Below are positions 1-10,729 of a stretch of DNA of 64,000 nt, in pieces (within the stretch, counting starts at the first letter, position 1; each line of letters starts with the position of its first letter). The DNA lies in the NCBI RefSeq assembly GCF_033115175.1, contig NC_084834.1, positions 38,918,077-38,982,076 on the forward strand. Direction: 5' to 3'. Source of the stretch: Lepus europaeus. Lineage: Eukaryota > Chordata > Mammalia > Lagomorpha > Leporidae. The notes beneath the pieces were generated by a model. That model saw nothing but the letters and a program-made list of their open reading frames with translations. It was not told the origin of the DNA and made no database searches. A program made the translations under genes and the position numbers.

Positions 1-638
1 AAAAAATGCTTTTGTTTTTATAACTACTACTTAATAGAAATTAAGTTTGTAGTTATTTAAAAAAATTAAACATAAAGTAAGTTTCCAAAGGTAATTTGCT
101 TTTTTAGTTCCTTCAGATTTGTTATAAATGGATTCATTTTGATAAGAAAATTTCCCATAAGTTAGTTTGAGAAACTTAACAAAACTCTCATTTTAATGTA
201 TATTGCTTCTTCAAATCATGGTGTTTATAAATGGACACATAGTTTTATATGTGTTCACAGAGCTCAAAAATTGATCTCTACTTAGTGTGGCTTAGATAAT
301 TTGTGCACAGAACATCATTGATTTTATAACCTACTTAGAATTTCTACCAGTATTAGTGAAATATTCTGTGTTTAGGTTAGATTACTTCCTTGGAGAATGC
401 ACTTCTAGTTACTTTGTCAATATCAAGGTTAAAGGACCTAGAGTACCACATCCCACCTTCATTCCTAGTCCATACCTGTAGCCTTTTGAGCGGACCAGGC
501 AGTAAGAGCTCCTTCTTTCTCATCTCTTACAGGAATAAGTGAATGTTTCTACATTCCACATGAGGTGGGTGGTGTTTGTTTTTTGGAAAAAAATTTAAGT
601 AATACACTTGATTCATTTAGTACTTTGTCCCTGTACAG
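1..638 (+). other. ELF2: ELF2 intron, 3' part
   Basis: AT-rich sequence upstream of the first ELF2 exon in the window. It ends in a pyrimidine-rich tract and a CAG acceptor at 636-638. The open frame running into the exon from about 565 is intronic read-through. I see no SINE or other gene here. Confidence 0.75.
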
Positions 639-989
639 ATACTACTACCAAAGGGGAATTCTTGCAAAGGTGGAAGGACAGAGGCTTGTGTATCAGTTCA
701 AGGATATGCCCAAAAACATAGTGGTCATAGATGATGACAAAAGTGAGACCTGTAATGAAGATTTAGCAGCAGCTGCTGATGAAAAATCATTGGAACGAGT
801 GTCGCTGTCTGCAGAAAGTCTCCTGAAAGCAGCAACTTCTGTTCGTGGCGGGAAAAACTCATCTCCTATCAACTGCTCCAGAGCAGAGAAGGGTGTAGCT
901 AGAGTTGTGAATATCACTTCCCCGGGCCACGATGCTTCATCTCGGTCTCCTACTACCACCACGTCTGTATCTGCAGCGGCGGCTCCAAG
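639..989 (+). CDS. ELF2: ELF2 penultimate coding exon
   Basis: Acceptor ctgtacag before 639 and donor gtaagt from 990. The exon begins with the last base of a split Arg codon (AG|A) inside the ETS recognition region and ends with the first two bases of another Arg codon (AG|G). It encodes the ETS domain end ([11 protein letters not shown].., VYQFKDMPK), an acidic IDDDKSE stretch, and a Ser/Ala-rich segment ending SVSAAAAP. Confidence 0.95.
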
Positions 990-2026
990 GTAAGTGAGGC
1001 ACACTATCAGTTGTGATGTGTTTATCTTTTTAAGAAAGATCCTTGGTAAAAATTATATATCCATTTGTCTAATACATATTAGCATGCTAAGAACTTGATG
1101 TCAGGATTTCAAAAACTGCCTGACATTTTTAAGTGTATTGTTGTTAAAGTAGGTGTCTTGACTAAAATGATTTGTTTTGTACTTCATTTGGGCTTTAGTT
1201 TTTGTTTTTGTTTTTTGTGTCTTTTTAAAAATCTATTTGTTTCAAGGTACTTCAGATTCTAAACTACCAGGATTGCCAACACTTGTGAAATTTCAGAGCA
1301 CTGGTTCTATGCAGTTTGAGTTTGCATTCATCTTTTTGCATAGGAGACTGTGTTCTAATTGAGAGTTAGATATAAATAAACTTTTCTTTTTAATCTACTA
1401 GGACAGTTCGTGTGGCAATGCAAGTACCTGTTGTAATGACATCATTGGGTCAGAAAATTTCAACTGTGGCCGTTCAGTCAGTCAACGCAGGTGCACCGTT
1501 AATCACCAGCACTAGTCCACCGACAGCAACCTCTCCAAAGGTAGTCATTCAGACAATCCCTACTGTGATGCCAGCCTCTACTGAGAATGGAGACAAGATC
1601 ACCATGCAGCCTGCCAAAATCATCACCATCCCAGCTACACAGCTTGCACAGTGTCAACTACAGACAAAGTCAAATCTGACTGGGTCAGGAAGCATTAACA
1701 TTGTTGGAACCCCACTTGCTGTCAGAGCACTTACCCCTGTTTCAATAGCCCATGGTACACCTGTAATGAGACTATCAGTGCCTACTCAACAGGCATCTGG
1801 CCAGACTCCTCCTCGAGTTATCAGTGCAGTAATAAAAGGGCCAGAGGTTAAATCAGAAGCAGTGGCAAAAAAGCAAGACCATGATGTGAAAACTTTGCAG
1901 CTGGTAGAAGAAAAACCAGCAGATGGAAATAAGACAGTGACCCACGTAGTGGTTGTCAGTGCGCCTTCAGCCATTGCCCTTCCTGTAACTATGAAAACAG
2001 AAGGTCTAGTGACATGTGAGAAATGA
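639..2026 (+). CDS. ELF2: ELF2 3' coding portion (last two coding exons)
   Basis: 3' end of the gene for E74-like factor 2 (NERF), a nuclear ETS-family transcription factor that binds GGAA-core sites. Two exons, 639-989 and 1402-2026, join in frame across a 412-base intron. They encode 324 residues after completing a split codon, then TGA at 2024-2026. The first residues ([20 protein letters not shown]) are the end of the ETS DNA-binding domain. The rest is the low-complexity, Ser/Thr/Pro/Val-rich C-terminal region typical of ELF1/ELF2/ELF4, ending EGLVTCEK as I recall for human ELF2. The protein N-terminus and most of the ETS domain lie before this window. The gene points toward NOCT, which is on the other strand. 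Paralogue choice (ELF2 rather than ELF1) rests on the match of the C-terminal sequence and on the neighbour NOCT. Confidence 0.95.
990..1401 (+). other. ELF2: ELF2 last coding intron
   Basis: 412-base intron with donor gtaagt (990) and acceptor ctactag (ends 1401) after a T-rich tract. It is free of repeats that I can recognise. Confidence 0.9.
1402..2026 (+). CDS. ELF2: ELF2 terminal coding exon
   Basis: Starts [11 protein letters not shown] after the split Arg codon and runs without interruption to TGA at 2024-2026. It encodes the Val/Thr/Pro-rich C-terminal region (for example [14 protein letters not shown] and [12 protein letters not shown]), ending EGLVTCEK. An internal ATG at 1418 is not a separate start. 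Confidence 0.95.
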
Positions 2027-2693
2027 AATAGCAGCTGTACCATGGACTTAGACTGTTAATGGTAGTACTGATGATAAACATTTGCAAAGGAAGTCATCAA
2101 GAGAAGTCCAAGGAAGACTTTAAAGCATTTGTATTGCATATAAGAAAACAATCAGACTTACTGGAAATATATTACCTATCCCATGTTTCAGTGGGAGATG
2201 AGCTACATGTTGAGATGCTGACAGAAAACTGCCTCTTACAGTAGGAAACAACTGAACCCATCAATGAGAAAAAGGATTGAAAGGGACCAAGCAGCTCACT
2301 ACAATATCAAGTTACACTAAGACTTGGAACACTAACTTTCTGTAAGAGGTTATATAGTTTTCAGTGGGGAGGGGTTGGGATGGGTGATCTCATTGTTACA
2401 TATAGCAATTTTTGATGCATTTTATATGCATACCAGCAATTATTACTGTGTTCGCACAGTACTCACTTAACTGGTGCTATGTGAAGACTCTGCTAATATA
2501 GGTATTTTAGAATGTGAATTGAAGAATGGATCCAAAAGCTTCAGAAAGAGGATAGCAAAAAAAGATCTAGTGCGAATTTTTTTTTATATATATATATCAT
2601 ATAGCTTAAGCTGATTTAAAACAAAGGCCTTAGACTAATTTTCGGTTTTCTTTCTTGAAATAAGCTAATGGCTTGTTTGTGTAAAGCTTTTTT

Positions 2694-2699
2694 ATTAAA
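2694..2699 (+). terminator. candidate proximal ELF2 poly(A) signal (ATTAAA)
   Basis: ATTAAA about 670 bases after the stop codon, within a T/A-rich stretch and followed by T-rich sequence. It is a plausible short-3'-UTR signal. Confidence 0.4.
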
Positions 2700-2962
2700 A
2701 GAAAAATTTTAAAAATCTTGTACCTAGCACAGTATTGTTATAGAATTTACATGTAACATTTTATATGGTAGTTTAAGTCTGTCAGTTTCTTAATTGTGGA
2801 CAAATTAACAGTTGGCCTTGGCCTTTTGCTGTAACATGCCTGTGTCACTCACTTAGCCCTGGCATCTGTGCAGACATATCAGTTTCAGTTCTACGGTCAC
2901 TTGGAAGTTCAGGCTCAGCATGAATTTTTGTCAGGTAGCTCTAATACCTGGAGCTAGCTAGC

Positions 2963-2964
<2 letters not shown>

Positions 2965-3005
<41 letters not shown>

Positions 3006-3060
3006 CCTCCTTTCCTCTCCCCTCTTCCTTCTCTCTCTTTCCTTTCCTTTCTTTTCCTTC
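2965..3060. repeat. (CT)n microsatellite and CT-rich tract
   Basis: About 19 CT units followed by TTCC/TCTT-rich sequence, inside the presumed ELF2 3' UTR. A polymorphic length is likely. Confidence 0.9.
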
Positions 3061-3524
3061 CTTCTTTTATTTTATTTTTTTAGTTGAAGTTTTAAGAGGG
3101 AAAGTACCAGTGTTCAGATTTGAACTATAATAGTTTGTATATTCAACATTTGAAGTATATTCTATTTTGTTGTACTCTTGTTTCAAAGTGTATTCAAGTA
3201 GGTTTTCTGAAATATAGAAATGAAATTTATCTTGTGCTTTGGTCTCTGGTGATATTTTTAACAATATTCAAAAGCCAGCATAGAGATGTTTTGTAGCTAA
3301 GAAGTAATAGCAGTCCCGTTTCTCCTTCCTGTTTTGTGAAGAAATTCTACTTCTGTTTCATTCCATTGTATTAATATTTGGCAGATATCTGCATGTCACC
3401 AATTCCTTTTCCACCGTCATCACAAACTATAATGTTCTACCTACAATAATGAATTTAGTATTATAGTTGGCTGTACCTAAAGAACTTTTTTCAAATTAGA
3501 CCATTTGTTTCTCAGTCAGACCTT

Positions 3525-3660
3525 TTGAGGGTAAGAAGAATAAATAATGTTTTAGTATTTTTACAGATTAGCAAATTGAAGTACCAGCAGGATTACATGA
3601 ATTACCGAATTTCACACAAAACTGGGTCCTACCAGTTTGCATCTTAATGCTTTTTCTACA
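3525..3660 (+). repeat. degenerate MIR-like fragment
   Basis: The order 'ttttacagatt agcaaattgaag ... ttaccgaatttcacacaa ... tgcatcttaatgctttttcta' follows the MIR consensus layout with heavy divergence. Low confidence. Confidence 0.3.
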
Positions 3661-3810
3661 ATAGAGAAAAGTTGTCTGCTTTTTAGGAATTTACACGTTA
3701 TACTAAATATTTTTTGGCCTTTGTGCACTTGTGAATTTGGTCAGAATTTTATGAAACAGCTTCCTTTCTAATCTTTCATCTTCTCATAAACATAACTGAT
3801 GGTAGTTTTT

Positions 3811-3816
3811 AATAAA
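3811..3816 (+). terminator. candidate distal ELF2 poly(A) signal (AATAAA)
   Basis: Canonical AATAAA at the end of the SINE-free interval, just before the first CSINE. Downstream bases are only moderately GT-rich. Confidence 0.35.
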
Positions 3817-3880
3817 ACCTCACAGAAAAACTCATTTGGGTCCTACTCCACTTGGGAGTTATTCAACAAATTCTACCTCC

Positions 3881-4135
3881 TTTTTTAAAGATTTATTTAT
3901 TTACTTGAGAGGCAGAGTTACAGAGAGGTCTTCCATCCTTTGGTTTACTCCCCAAGTTTACCTGGAGCTGGGCCTATCCGAAGCCAGGAACTTCTTCTGG
4001 GTCTCCCACACAGGTGCAGGGGCCCAAGCACTTGGGCCATCTTCTGCTTTCCTAGGCCATCACCAGGGCGTAGGATTGGAAGTGGAGCAGCTGGGATTTG
4101 AACCTTCGCTCATATGGGGTGCCAGCGCCTCATGC
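3881..4135 (-). mobile_element. CSINE (antisense), head-truncated
   Basis: Shows the antisense CSINE tail (TTTAAAGATTTATTTATTT), the 'ggcagagttacagagaggtcttcca' block and the body. Its tRNA-like head is missing after 'gccagcgcctcat'. The next CSINE inserted at this end. Confidence 0.9.
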
Positions 4136-4151
4136 AGATGCATCTCCTTTT

Positions 4152-4479
4152 TTTTTTTTTTCTTTTTAAATTTTTATTTGACAGGTAGAACAGGTAGAGT
4201 TACAGACAGAGAGAAAGATCTTCCTTCAGCTGGTTCACCCCCCAAATGGCTGCCACGGCTGGCGCGCTGCACCAATCCGAAGCCAGGAGCCAGGTGCTTC
4301 TCCCTGGTCTCCCATGTGGGTGCAGGGGCCCAAGCACTTGGGCCATTCTCCACTGCCCTCCCGGGCCACAGCAGAGAGCTGGCCTGGAAGAGGAGCAGCC
4401 AGGACTAGAACTGGCGCCCATATGGGATGCCGGTGCCGCTGGTGGAGGATTAACCAAGTGAGACACAGTGCCGGCCCCT
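4152..4479 (-). mobile_element. CSINE (antisense) with 16-bp TSD
   Basis: Full antisense copy, from the T-rich tail to the head (cagtgccggcccc). It is flanked by a perfect 16-bp direct repeat AGATGCATCTCCTTTT at 4136-4151 and 4480-4495, a target-site duplication made by LINE-driven insertion next to or inside the older copy. Confidence 0.95.
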
Positions 4480-4495
4480 AGATGCATCTCCTTTT

Positions 4496-4859
4496 AAAAC
4501 ATATTCTAAGTATTTTAGCTTTCAAAACTTAACTGTATTATTGTATTCTTTTTTGTTCATTCATGGCTTCCATAATACTCTCCTAGGGCAAAGATTCTAT
4601 TTTACACTATATCTGTAACTGCCGAAGTGCTGAGCATATAACACTCGGCTCAGACATGATTTTGGCAGCATTTGTTAATCTAAACCACATCCTACAGAGG
4701 ACAGCAAAAGGCAGTTCTAACTAGGTTTAGCCAGGCCTGCCTAGTTTACCTCTGTATTTAGAAATTTTATGTCTCTTTCAAAATAAATTTATCTGAAGTC
4801 TAGGTTTGGAAGCATACATGTAGACAGTATACAAGGATACTTTTAAAAAATTCATAGAA
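4496..4859. other. spacer without recognised feature
   Basis: Unique AT-rich sequence between SINEs. I see no coding or RNA gene. Confidence 0.6.
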
Positions 4860-5074
4860 GGGCTGGCGCTGTGGCGTAGTGGGTAAAACCACCACCTGCA
4901 ATACCAGCCTCCCATCTGGGGGCCAGTTCGAGACCTGGCTGCTCCACTTCTGATCCAGCTCTTGCCATTGCAGCCAACTGGGGAGTGAACCAGTGGATGG
5001 AAGACCTCTCTGCCTCTCCTCTCTGTGTAACTCTACCTTTCAAATAAATAAATAAATCTTAAAAAAAAAAAAAA
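4860..5074 (+). mobile_element. CSINE (sense), internally deleted
   Basis: Head 'ggctggcgctgtggcgtagt' to an A-rich tail. The segment carrying 'gcagtggaagatggcccaag' is deleted, giving a 215-base copy. Flanking repeats ttcatRgaag lie at both ends. Confidence 0.93.
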
Positions 5075-5084
5075 GTTCATGGAA

Positions 5085-5409
5085 GGGGCTGGCTCTGTGC
5101 CACAACAGGTTAAAGCCCTGGCCTGTGATACCGGCATCCCATATAGGCACCAGTTCAAATCTCAGCTGCTCCTCTTCCAATCCAGCTCCCTGCTAATGAT
5201 CCTGGGAAAGCAGAGGCTGGACTTGGGCCCCTGCATACTCGTGGGAGACCCGGAAGAAACTCCGGGCTCCTGGCTTCAAATCAGCTCAGCTCCAGTTATT
5301 TTGGCCATTTGGGGAGTGAACCAGTGAATGGAAGACCTTTCTCTGTCTCTCTGTCTCTCTGTAAGTCTGTGTTTCAAGTAAATAAAATAAATCTCTAAAA
5401 TAAAAAAAG
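5085..5409 (+). mobile_element. CSINE (sense)
   Basis: Head 'ggggctggctctgtgccaca' to tail 'aaataaaataaatc'. It is followed by ttcatgaaaa, a third copy of the flanking target, so it sits directly behind the previous CSINE. Confidence 0.93.
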
Positions 5410-5455
5410 GTTCATGAAAAACGAAATGAAAAGCTCATTTGGGTGCAAAAAGAAT

Positions 5456-5763
5456 TTTTAAAAAGATTTACTTATTTATTTATTTGAAAGGCAATGTTAG
5501 AGGGAGACACAGAGGTCTTCCATCCAGTGGTTCACTCCCCAGGTACTCCCAAATCTGGGCCAAGCCTACAAAGAGCTGGGAACTCAATCTGGACCTCCCA
5601 TGTGGGTGGCAGGACCCAAGTACTGGATCCATCACCTGCTGCCTTGTAGGGTGTGCATTAGCAGAAAGCTGAAATCAGAAGTGGAGCTGGGGCTTAATCC
5701 AGGCATTCTGATACTGGATGTGGGCATTCTAAGCAGTGTGCTAACTCCTGCACCAACCACCCC
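5456..5763 (-). mobile_element. CSINE (antisense), older copy
   Basis: Begins aagatttacttatttattt and ends at the degenerate head 'caccaaccacccc'. Contains the diagnostic 'ggtcttccatccagtggttcactcc'. Confidence 0.9.
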
Positions 5764-5821
5764 TTATTAGTGTCTGCTTATTGAAATGATCATTGGTTTA
5801 GGTTTTTTAATCTCAGCTCTT

Positions 5822-6122
5822 CAAGATTTACTTGAAAGGCAGAGTGACAGATCTCAAGAGCACACTTCCATCCGCTGGTTCACTCCCGATATGGCTGCAG
5901 TAGATGGAGCTGGGCCAGTCTGAAGCCAGGAGCCAGGAACTCCATCCAAGTCTCCCATGTGGGAAGCAGGGCCCAAACACCTGTGTGGCCATTATATGCT
6001 GCTTTTCCAGGCACATTAGCAGGGAGCTGAATTGAAAGTGGAGCAGCTGGGACTCAGACTGGCACTGTGGATTTGTCAGTATCACGGGTGTTTTCTTGAC
6101 CTGCTGTGCCACAATGCTGGTC
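5822..6122 (-). mobile_element. CSINE (antisense)
   Basis: Starts aagatttacttgaaaggcagag and ends gctgtgccacaatgctggtcc, which is the antisense tRNA-like head. It is moderately diverged. Confidence 0.9.
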
Positions 6123-6610
6123 CTCGTTATACCTCATTAAATTAGTAAGTGTGGTCATGAGCTGTGAATTCCCTCCATTTCTGGATCTCTTACTACCAGA
6201 GGTCCTACTTACTCGTGTCCAGCCTTACCTCCCTGGTCTCCTTGTCCCAACATTTAATGACCTCTCTCTGTCTCTGCTTTTCCTTCAGCTAGTAGCCTTC
6301 AGTGTGAATTTTGGCTTTCAAACATCTCATTGAAGTCTCCAGTACCTCAATTGTCAAACCACATAGACACCATTTTTCATGTTACCTTGTTTCTCAGGCT
6401 ATGTCTGAAAACGTGTTTGATTTTCGATGACACTACACTGGTTTACTTCCTGTGTAACTGACTCTTATTTTGCTTCCATTCGACTTTTCAAGAAAGGGTC
6501 TGTCTATAGAAAGAGGCTCTTTTCCTCCGAGTTACAAGGAGTTAAATGAGTTAATTAATGTTAAGGATTTATAAGCTGACACATAGTGAACACTATTGAA
6601 TGTTATTTCA
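6123..6610. other. ELF2-NOCT spacer, unique
   Basis: Unique AT-rich sequence. The short open frame near 6106-6333 starts inside the preceding CSINE and has no recognisable protein similarity. Confidence 0.5.
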
Positions 6611-6925
6611 CTTTAATTTTTTTTTTAAGATTTATTTATTTATTTGAAAGGCAGAATTACAGAGAGTCAGAGAAAGAGAGAGGTCTTCCACCCGCTGGTT
6701 CACTACCCAGATGGCTGCAATGGCCAGAGCTGTGCTGATCCAAAGCCAGGAGCTAGGAGCTTCTCCTGGGTATCCCATGCAGGTGCAGGGGCCCAGGTAC
6801 TTGGGCCATCTTCTGCTGCTTTCCCAGGCCATAGCAGAGAGCTGAATCAGAAGAGGAGCAGCATCCATATGGGATGCTGGCACTGCAGGCGGCGGCTTTA
6901 CCCACTATGCCACAGTGCTGGCTCC
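6611..6925 (-). mobile_element. CSINE (antisense)
   Basis: T-rich tail, then 'gatttatttatttatttgaaaggcag', through to the head 'ccacagtgctggctcc'. Confidence 0.92.
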
Positions 6926-7082
6926 TCCACTAGTTTTTATTACCAGTTCCAAAGGTCTAGCTTAGATGGTTTTATCTGATTGCAAACTGGCTATTTCTTC
7001 CTGAATGTGCAATTTAACACTTTTTCTTCAAACGGTTCATTCTGGCCCAGTAAATGATATTGCAGGCACCTTTCTAGTAACT

Positions 7083-7300
7083 TGCCAACTCTCTGTGATG
7101 GTACCTGGGAAAGCAGTAGAAGATGGCCCAAATCATTGGGCCCCTGTACCCATGTGGGAGACCTAGAAGAAGCTTCTGGCTCCTGGCTTTGGATTGGCTC
7201 AGCTCCGGCTGTTACAGCCATTTGGGGAGTGAACCAGCGACGGAAGAGCTCTGTATCTCTCTGTCTCTGTCTGTGTAACTTTGTCCTTAAAAAAACAATT
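7083..7300 (+). mobile_element. CSINE (sense), 5'-truncated
   Basis: Begins mid-body (ccaactctctgtgatgg, then tgggaaagcagtagaagatgg) and ends at 'gtgtaactttgtcc'. The tRNA-like head is absent. Confidence 0.88.
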
Positions 7301-7411
7301 GTCTTTAAAAAAACAATTAAAAAACACACACTTAAAAACTATCACAGCTTCCAAAGTGAAAATAACACAAGTAAAACAGTTGTTCCATTCAAAATATTAA
7401 AAAATAAAAGT

Positions 7412-7732
7412 GGGCTGGCACCACGGCTCACTAGGCTAATCCTCTGCCTGCGGCGCCGGCACCCTGGGTTCTAGTCCTGGTCAGGGCGCCGGATTCTGTC
7501 CCAGCTGCCCCTCTTCCAGGCCAGCTCTCTGCTGTAGCCCGGGAGTGCAGTGGAGGATGGCCCAAGTACTTGGGCCCTGTACCCCATGGGAGACCGGGAT
7601 AGGCATCTGGCTCCTGCCATCAGATCAGCGTAGTGCGCCAGCTGCGGCGGCCATTGGAGGGTGAACGAACGGCAAAGGAAGATCTTTGTCTCTCTCACTG
7701 TCCACTCTGCCTGTCAAAAAATAAATAAATAA
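7412..7732 (+). mobile_element. CSINE (sense), younger subfamily
   Basis: Carries the younger-subfamily marks 'gttctagtcctggtcagggcg', 'ccctgtaccccatgggagac' and 'tgtccactctgcctgtcaaa'. Short flanking repeats (aataaaagtg and aataagagtg) look like a TSD. Confidence 0.93.
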
Positions 7733-7861
7733 GAGTGAGCTATAAGTAGACTGCAAAACAGAGTTGTGTTTTCCCAGCATATCATTTGCTTCCATTCCAT
7801 AGTAAAAGCATACTATGAGAAAATTTTGTCTGGATTGGGCATTGTTATCCCAATATGGGGC

Positions 7862-8095
7862 ATTGTTAGCCCCATTTTGGGGTAGCTGGAATTTGAGTCC
7901 CACCTCTGCTTCTGATCCAGCTTCTTGCTAATGTGCCTGGGAGGCAACAAGTGATGGCTCAAGTGTGTGAGTCCCTGTTACTCAGGTGGGAGACCAGGAT
8001 GGAGTTCCATGCCTCTCACCCAGCCTGGTCCAGGCCTGGCTGCTGTGGGCATTTGGGGGAATGAACCAGCAGTTGGTTGTCTTTTCTAACGTAAG
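7862..8095 (+). mobile_element. CSINE (sense), old and truncated
   Basis: The body 'cttctgatccagcttcttgctaatg ... ggcaacaagtgatggct ... gggagaccaggatgg ... tgaaccagcag' is readable. The head and A-tail are decayed. Confidence 0.75.
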
Positions 8096-8649
8096 TGATA
8101 ACTATCACTGTCCAAAAGGGCAAAATGCGATCTAATCCAACTGCAAACTCTGAGTTGTAGGACATTAGTTGGGTCACTGCCACCCACATGGGAGACCAAA
8201 ACTGAATTAGAGTTCAGCTATAAACTGGTTTTCAGGTTCTTGGCAGCCAAACAGTGCAGATTCATATTTACATAGTTGAATTTTACCAGGTTGTTGGAAG
8301 CAGCAAAAACTTGAGCATTCTGCCAGGAGAAGTTGCTTTGTCTACATACCTGATGTTACGTGAATTTCTTCCAAAGAAATTCAGGGAGCAAGGACCTATG
8401 CTGTGGCTTTTGTCATGGAAAGGCAGGTATTTCTACCTCACAAACCAAAACAGGACTGACAATTGCTCATGAAACTGAAGAACCTATTCACTAATTTACA
8501 GCCTCACCTCTGCCTCAACAAGGAATAATTGCCAGTGCTGAGGGATAACTAATTTCTTGCCATTGTATCAGTGCCTCCCCTGTTTTGGGCTTATTTTTCT
8601 ATTAACACTTGGTTCTGCCCTTTGAAATGGAAGGGCTATTAACATGAAT
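8096..8649. other. unassigned sequence with a 72-codon open frame
   Basis: Unique sequence containing an open stretch from about 8254 to 8472 (+). The peptide (RVxL-free, ending NRTDNCS) is not one I recognise and has no splice or start context that makes it convincing. A short CSINE-like scrap (actgccacccacatgggagacc) lies near 8175-8200. It could be a decayed retrocopy or chance. Confidence 0.3.
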
Positions 8650-8877
8650 TAGCACCCCAGGTTCTAGTCCCTCTTGGGACACCGGATTCTGTCCTGGTTG
8701 CTCCTCTTCCAGTCCAGCTCTCTGTTGTGGCCCGGGAGTGCTGTGGAGGATGGCCCAGGTCCTTGGGCCCTGCACCTGCACCCGCATGAGACCTGGCTCC
8801 TGGCTTTGGATCGGCGTGGTGCGCCGGCTGCAGTGTGCTGGCCGTACTGTCTAACTCTGCCTGTCAAAAAAAAAAGT
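8650..8877 (+). mobile_element. CSINE (sense), 5'-truncated younger-type copy
   Basis: Starts at 'caccccaggttctagtccc', lacks the head, and ends 'ctctgcctgtcaaaaaaaaaa'. Confidence 0.88.
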
Positions 8878-9081
8878 ATAGGGTCATTCCCTTGTTTGGA
8901 ATTTTAAACACTTAATGACTACAGTAGTATTTTATAGACATCTCACATCTCAGGAGGGCAAGTATGATGACAGGCTCTGGGTGAGAAAGCAGAAGCCCAG
9001 AGAGCGTGCCTCTTTCAGGGTCAGTCTCAGCTCAGTGCTCTTGGAAATGTTGCCACTTCCTTCTTCCCTAGTTTTATTTAT

Positions 9082-9378
9082 TTTTAAGATTTATTTATTT
9101 ATTTGAAAGGCAGAGTTACACAGAGAAGGAGAGGCAGAGAGAAGAGAGAGAGAGAGGTCTTCTATCTGCTGGTTCACTCCCCAGATGGCCACAACAGCAG
9201 AGCTGTGCCAATCCAAAGCCAGGAGCTTCCTCCGGGTCTCCCACATGAGTGCAAGGGCCCAAGGACTTGGGCCATCTTCTGATTTCCTAGGCCATAGCAG
9301 AGAGCTGGATCAGAAGTGGAGCAGCCGGCACTCGAACCAGCGGCCATATGGGATGCTGGCACTGTAGACACTGGCCCC
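9082..9378 (-). mobile_element. CSINE (antisense) with TSD-like flanks
   Basis: Antisense tail to head (actgtagacactggccc). Related flanks cttccctagttttat (left) and cttccccagttttta (right) look like a decayed TSD. Confidence 0.92.
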
Positions 9379-9460
9379 CTTCCCCAGTTTTTATAGGCCC
9401 AAGTCCAGGACTATCCCATTTTGGTGTTTCACTGTGGATAAAAAGGCTGCCTATGCAACT

Positions 9461-9724
9461 TTTTAAAGTTTTATTTATTTGAAAGGCAGAATTGGAGAGA
9501 GGGAGAGACAGATCTTCCATCCACTGGTTCACTCTGGGCCAGGTTGAAACCAGGAGCCAGTAGCTTCTCTGGGTCTCCCATGTGGTTGGGCTATCTTTCA
9601 CTGCTTTTCTAGACCATTAGCAAGGAGCTGGATAAGAAGTGGAGAAGCTGAAACATGAACCAGCATCCATATGGGATGCCATTGTTGCAGGTGGTGGCTT
9701 AACCTGCTATATCACAACATGAGC
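9461..9724 (-). mobile_element. CSINE (antisense), older copy
   Basis: From 'aagttttatttatttgaaaggcag' to 'gctatatcacaacatgagcc'. It has several small deletions. Confidence 0.87.
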
Positions 9725-10284
9725 CATGTGCCATATTTTTATACATCCCTTTAAAAAATTAATCAGTGCTCTTTATGTAAGCACATTCACTTTTGGGATT
9801 TTTTTCTCTAAAATTGAAATTATCCATGTTTTAATTTTACCTTTTTAGAATTTGAGTCTTACAAATTGTTCAAGTCTGAGGCACATTATCTAATTATATG
9901 CAGCATTCCCTTCAGTGTTAACAAATCTTGGATGTCTTAGAAAATGGCTAAGAAACAGAATGTTTGCATCTATTTCTTCCTTTAGTTTTAAACACGACTA
10001 GCATGGCTGCTCTTACTGCTTCATTTTATATAAGCTACCATTGAAGTATGCAAACAATATCAGATGTTCTAGGCAAAATTAGACTTTACTGCGTCAGCAT
10101 AATGGAAATCCACTATATCAACCACTGTTTCGTGCTTCTCGTGTGATAAACTGTAATTGCCCTACAAAAATTACTTACATGGTTTGACAGTTTTTCATGT
10201 AACAAATCTCTTGCCCCCCCCACATCACCTGTCTCCTGTGTGTCCTCACTCAGAGCCAAGGGAATGTAGGAAAGAAGCAGACAT
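9725..10284. other. ELF2-NOCT spacer, unique
   Basis: Unique AT-rich sequence. I recognise no gene or repeat. Confidence 0.5.
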
Positions 10285-10370
10285 TTTGGAGTTGAGACAG
10301 ACCCAGATTTGAATCTTTGCTCAGATACCATTAGTTGTCATTTTGTTCAAATTATTTGACACTGTGAACT
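10285..10370 (-). repeat. MIR-like fragment
   Basis: 'gacccagatttgaatctttgctcagat ... ttattttgacactgtgaact' follows the antisense MIR layout (gacctgggttcaaatcc ... ttacttaacctctgt). Old and diverged. Confidence 0.35.
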
Positions 10371-10408
10371 CCTAAAATCTCTTTAAGAGTAGTTTTAAGA
10401 TTCTAGAT

Positions 10409-10729
10409 GGAGGCATTGGTGCTGTGGCATAGTGGGCTAAGCCTCTGCCTGTGGTGCCAGTATTCCAAATGGGCACCAGTTCGAGTTCCGGCTGTTCTTC
10501 CAATCCAGCTCTCTGCTATGGCCTGGGAAAGCAGTAGAAGATGGCCCAAGTGCTTGGGCTTCCTGCATCCATGGGGGGAACCTGAAGAAGCTCCTGGCTC
10601 TTGGCTATGGATCAGTTAGCTTGGGCCATTGTGGCCATTGGGGGTGGAAACCAATGGATGGAAGACCTTTCTGTCTCTCCCTCTCTCTTGTCTGTAACCC
10701 TCTCAAATAAATAAAGTCTTAAAAACAAA
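10409..10729 (+). mobile_element. CSINE (sense)
   Basis: Head 'ggcattggtgctgtggcatagtggg' to tail 'ctctcaaataaataaagtcttaaaaacaaa'. Confidence 0.92.

Larger units (their letters stand above)
2027..3830 (+). other. ELF2: ELF2 3' UTR (end uncertain)
   Basis: AT-rich, SINE-free sequence downstream of the ELF2 stop. The absence of insertions over 1.8 kb in such a SINE-dense locus supports transcribed, constrained sequence. Candidate cleavage signals lie at 2694 (ATTAAA), 3539 (AATAAA) and 3811 (AATAAA). The true 3' end needs RNA data. Confidence 0.55.
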
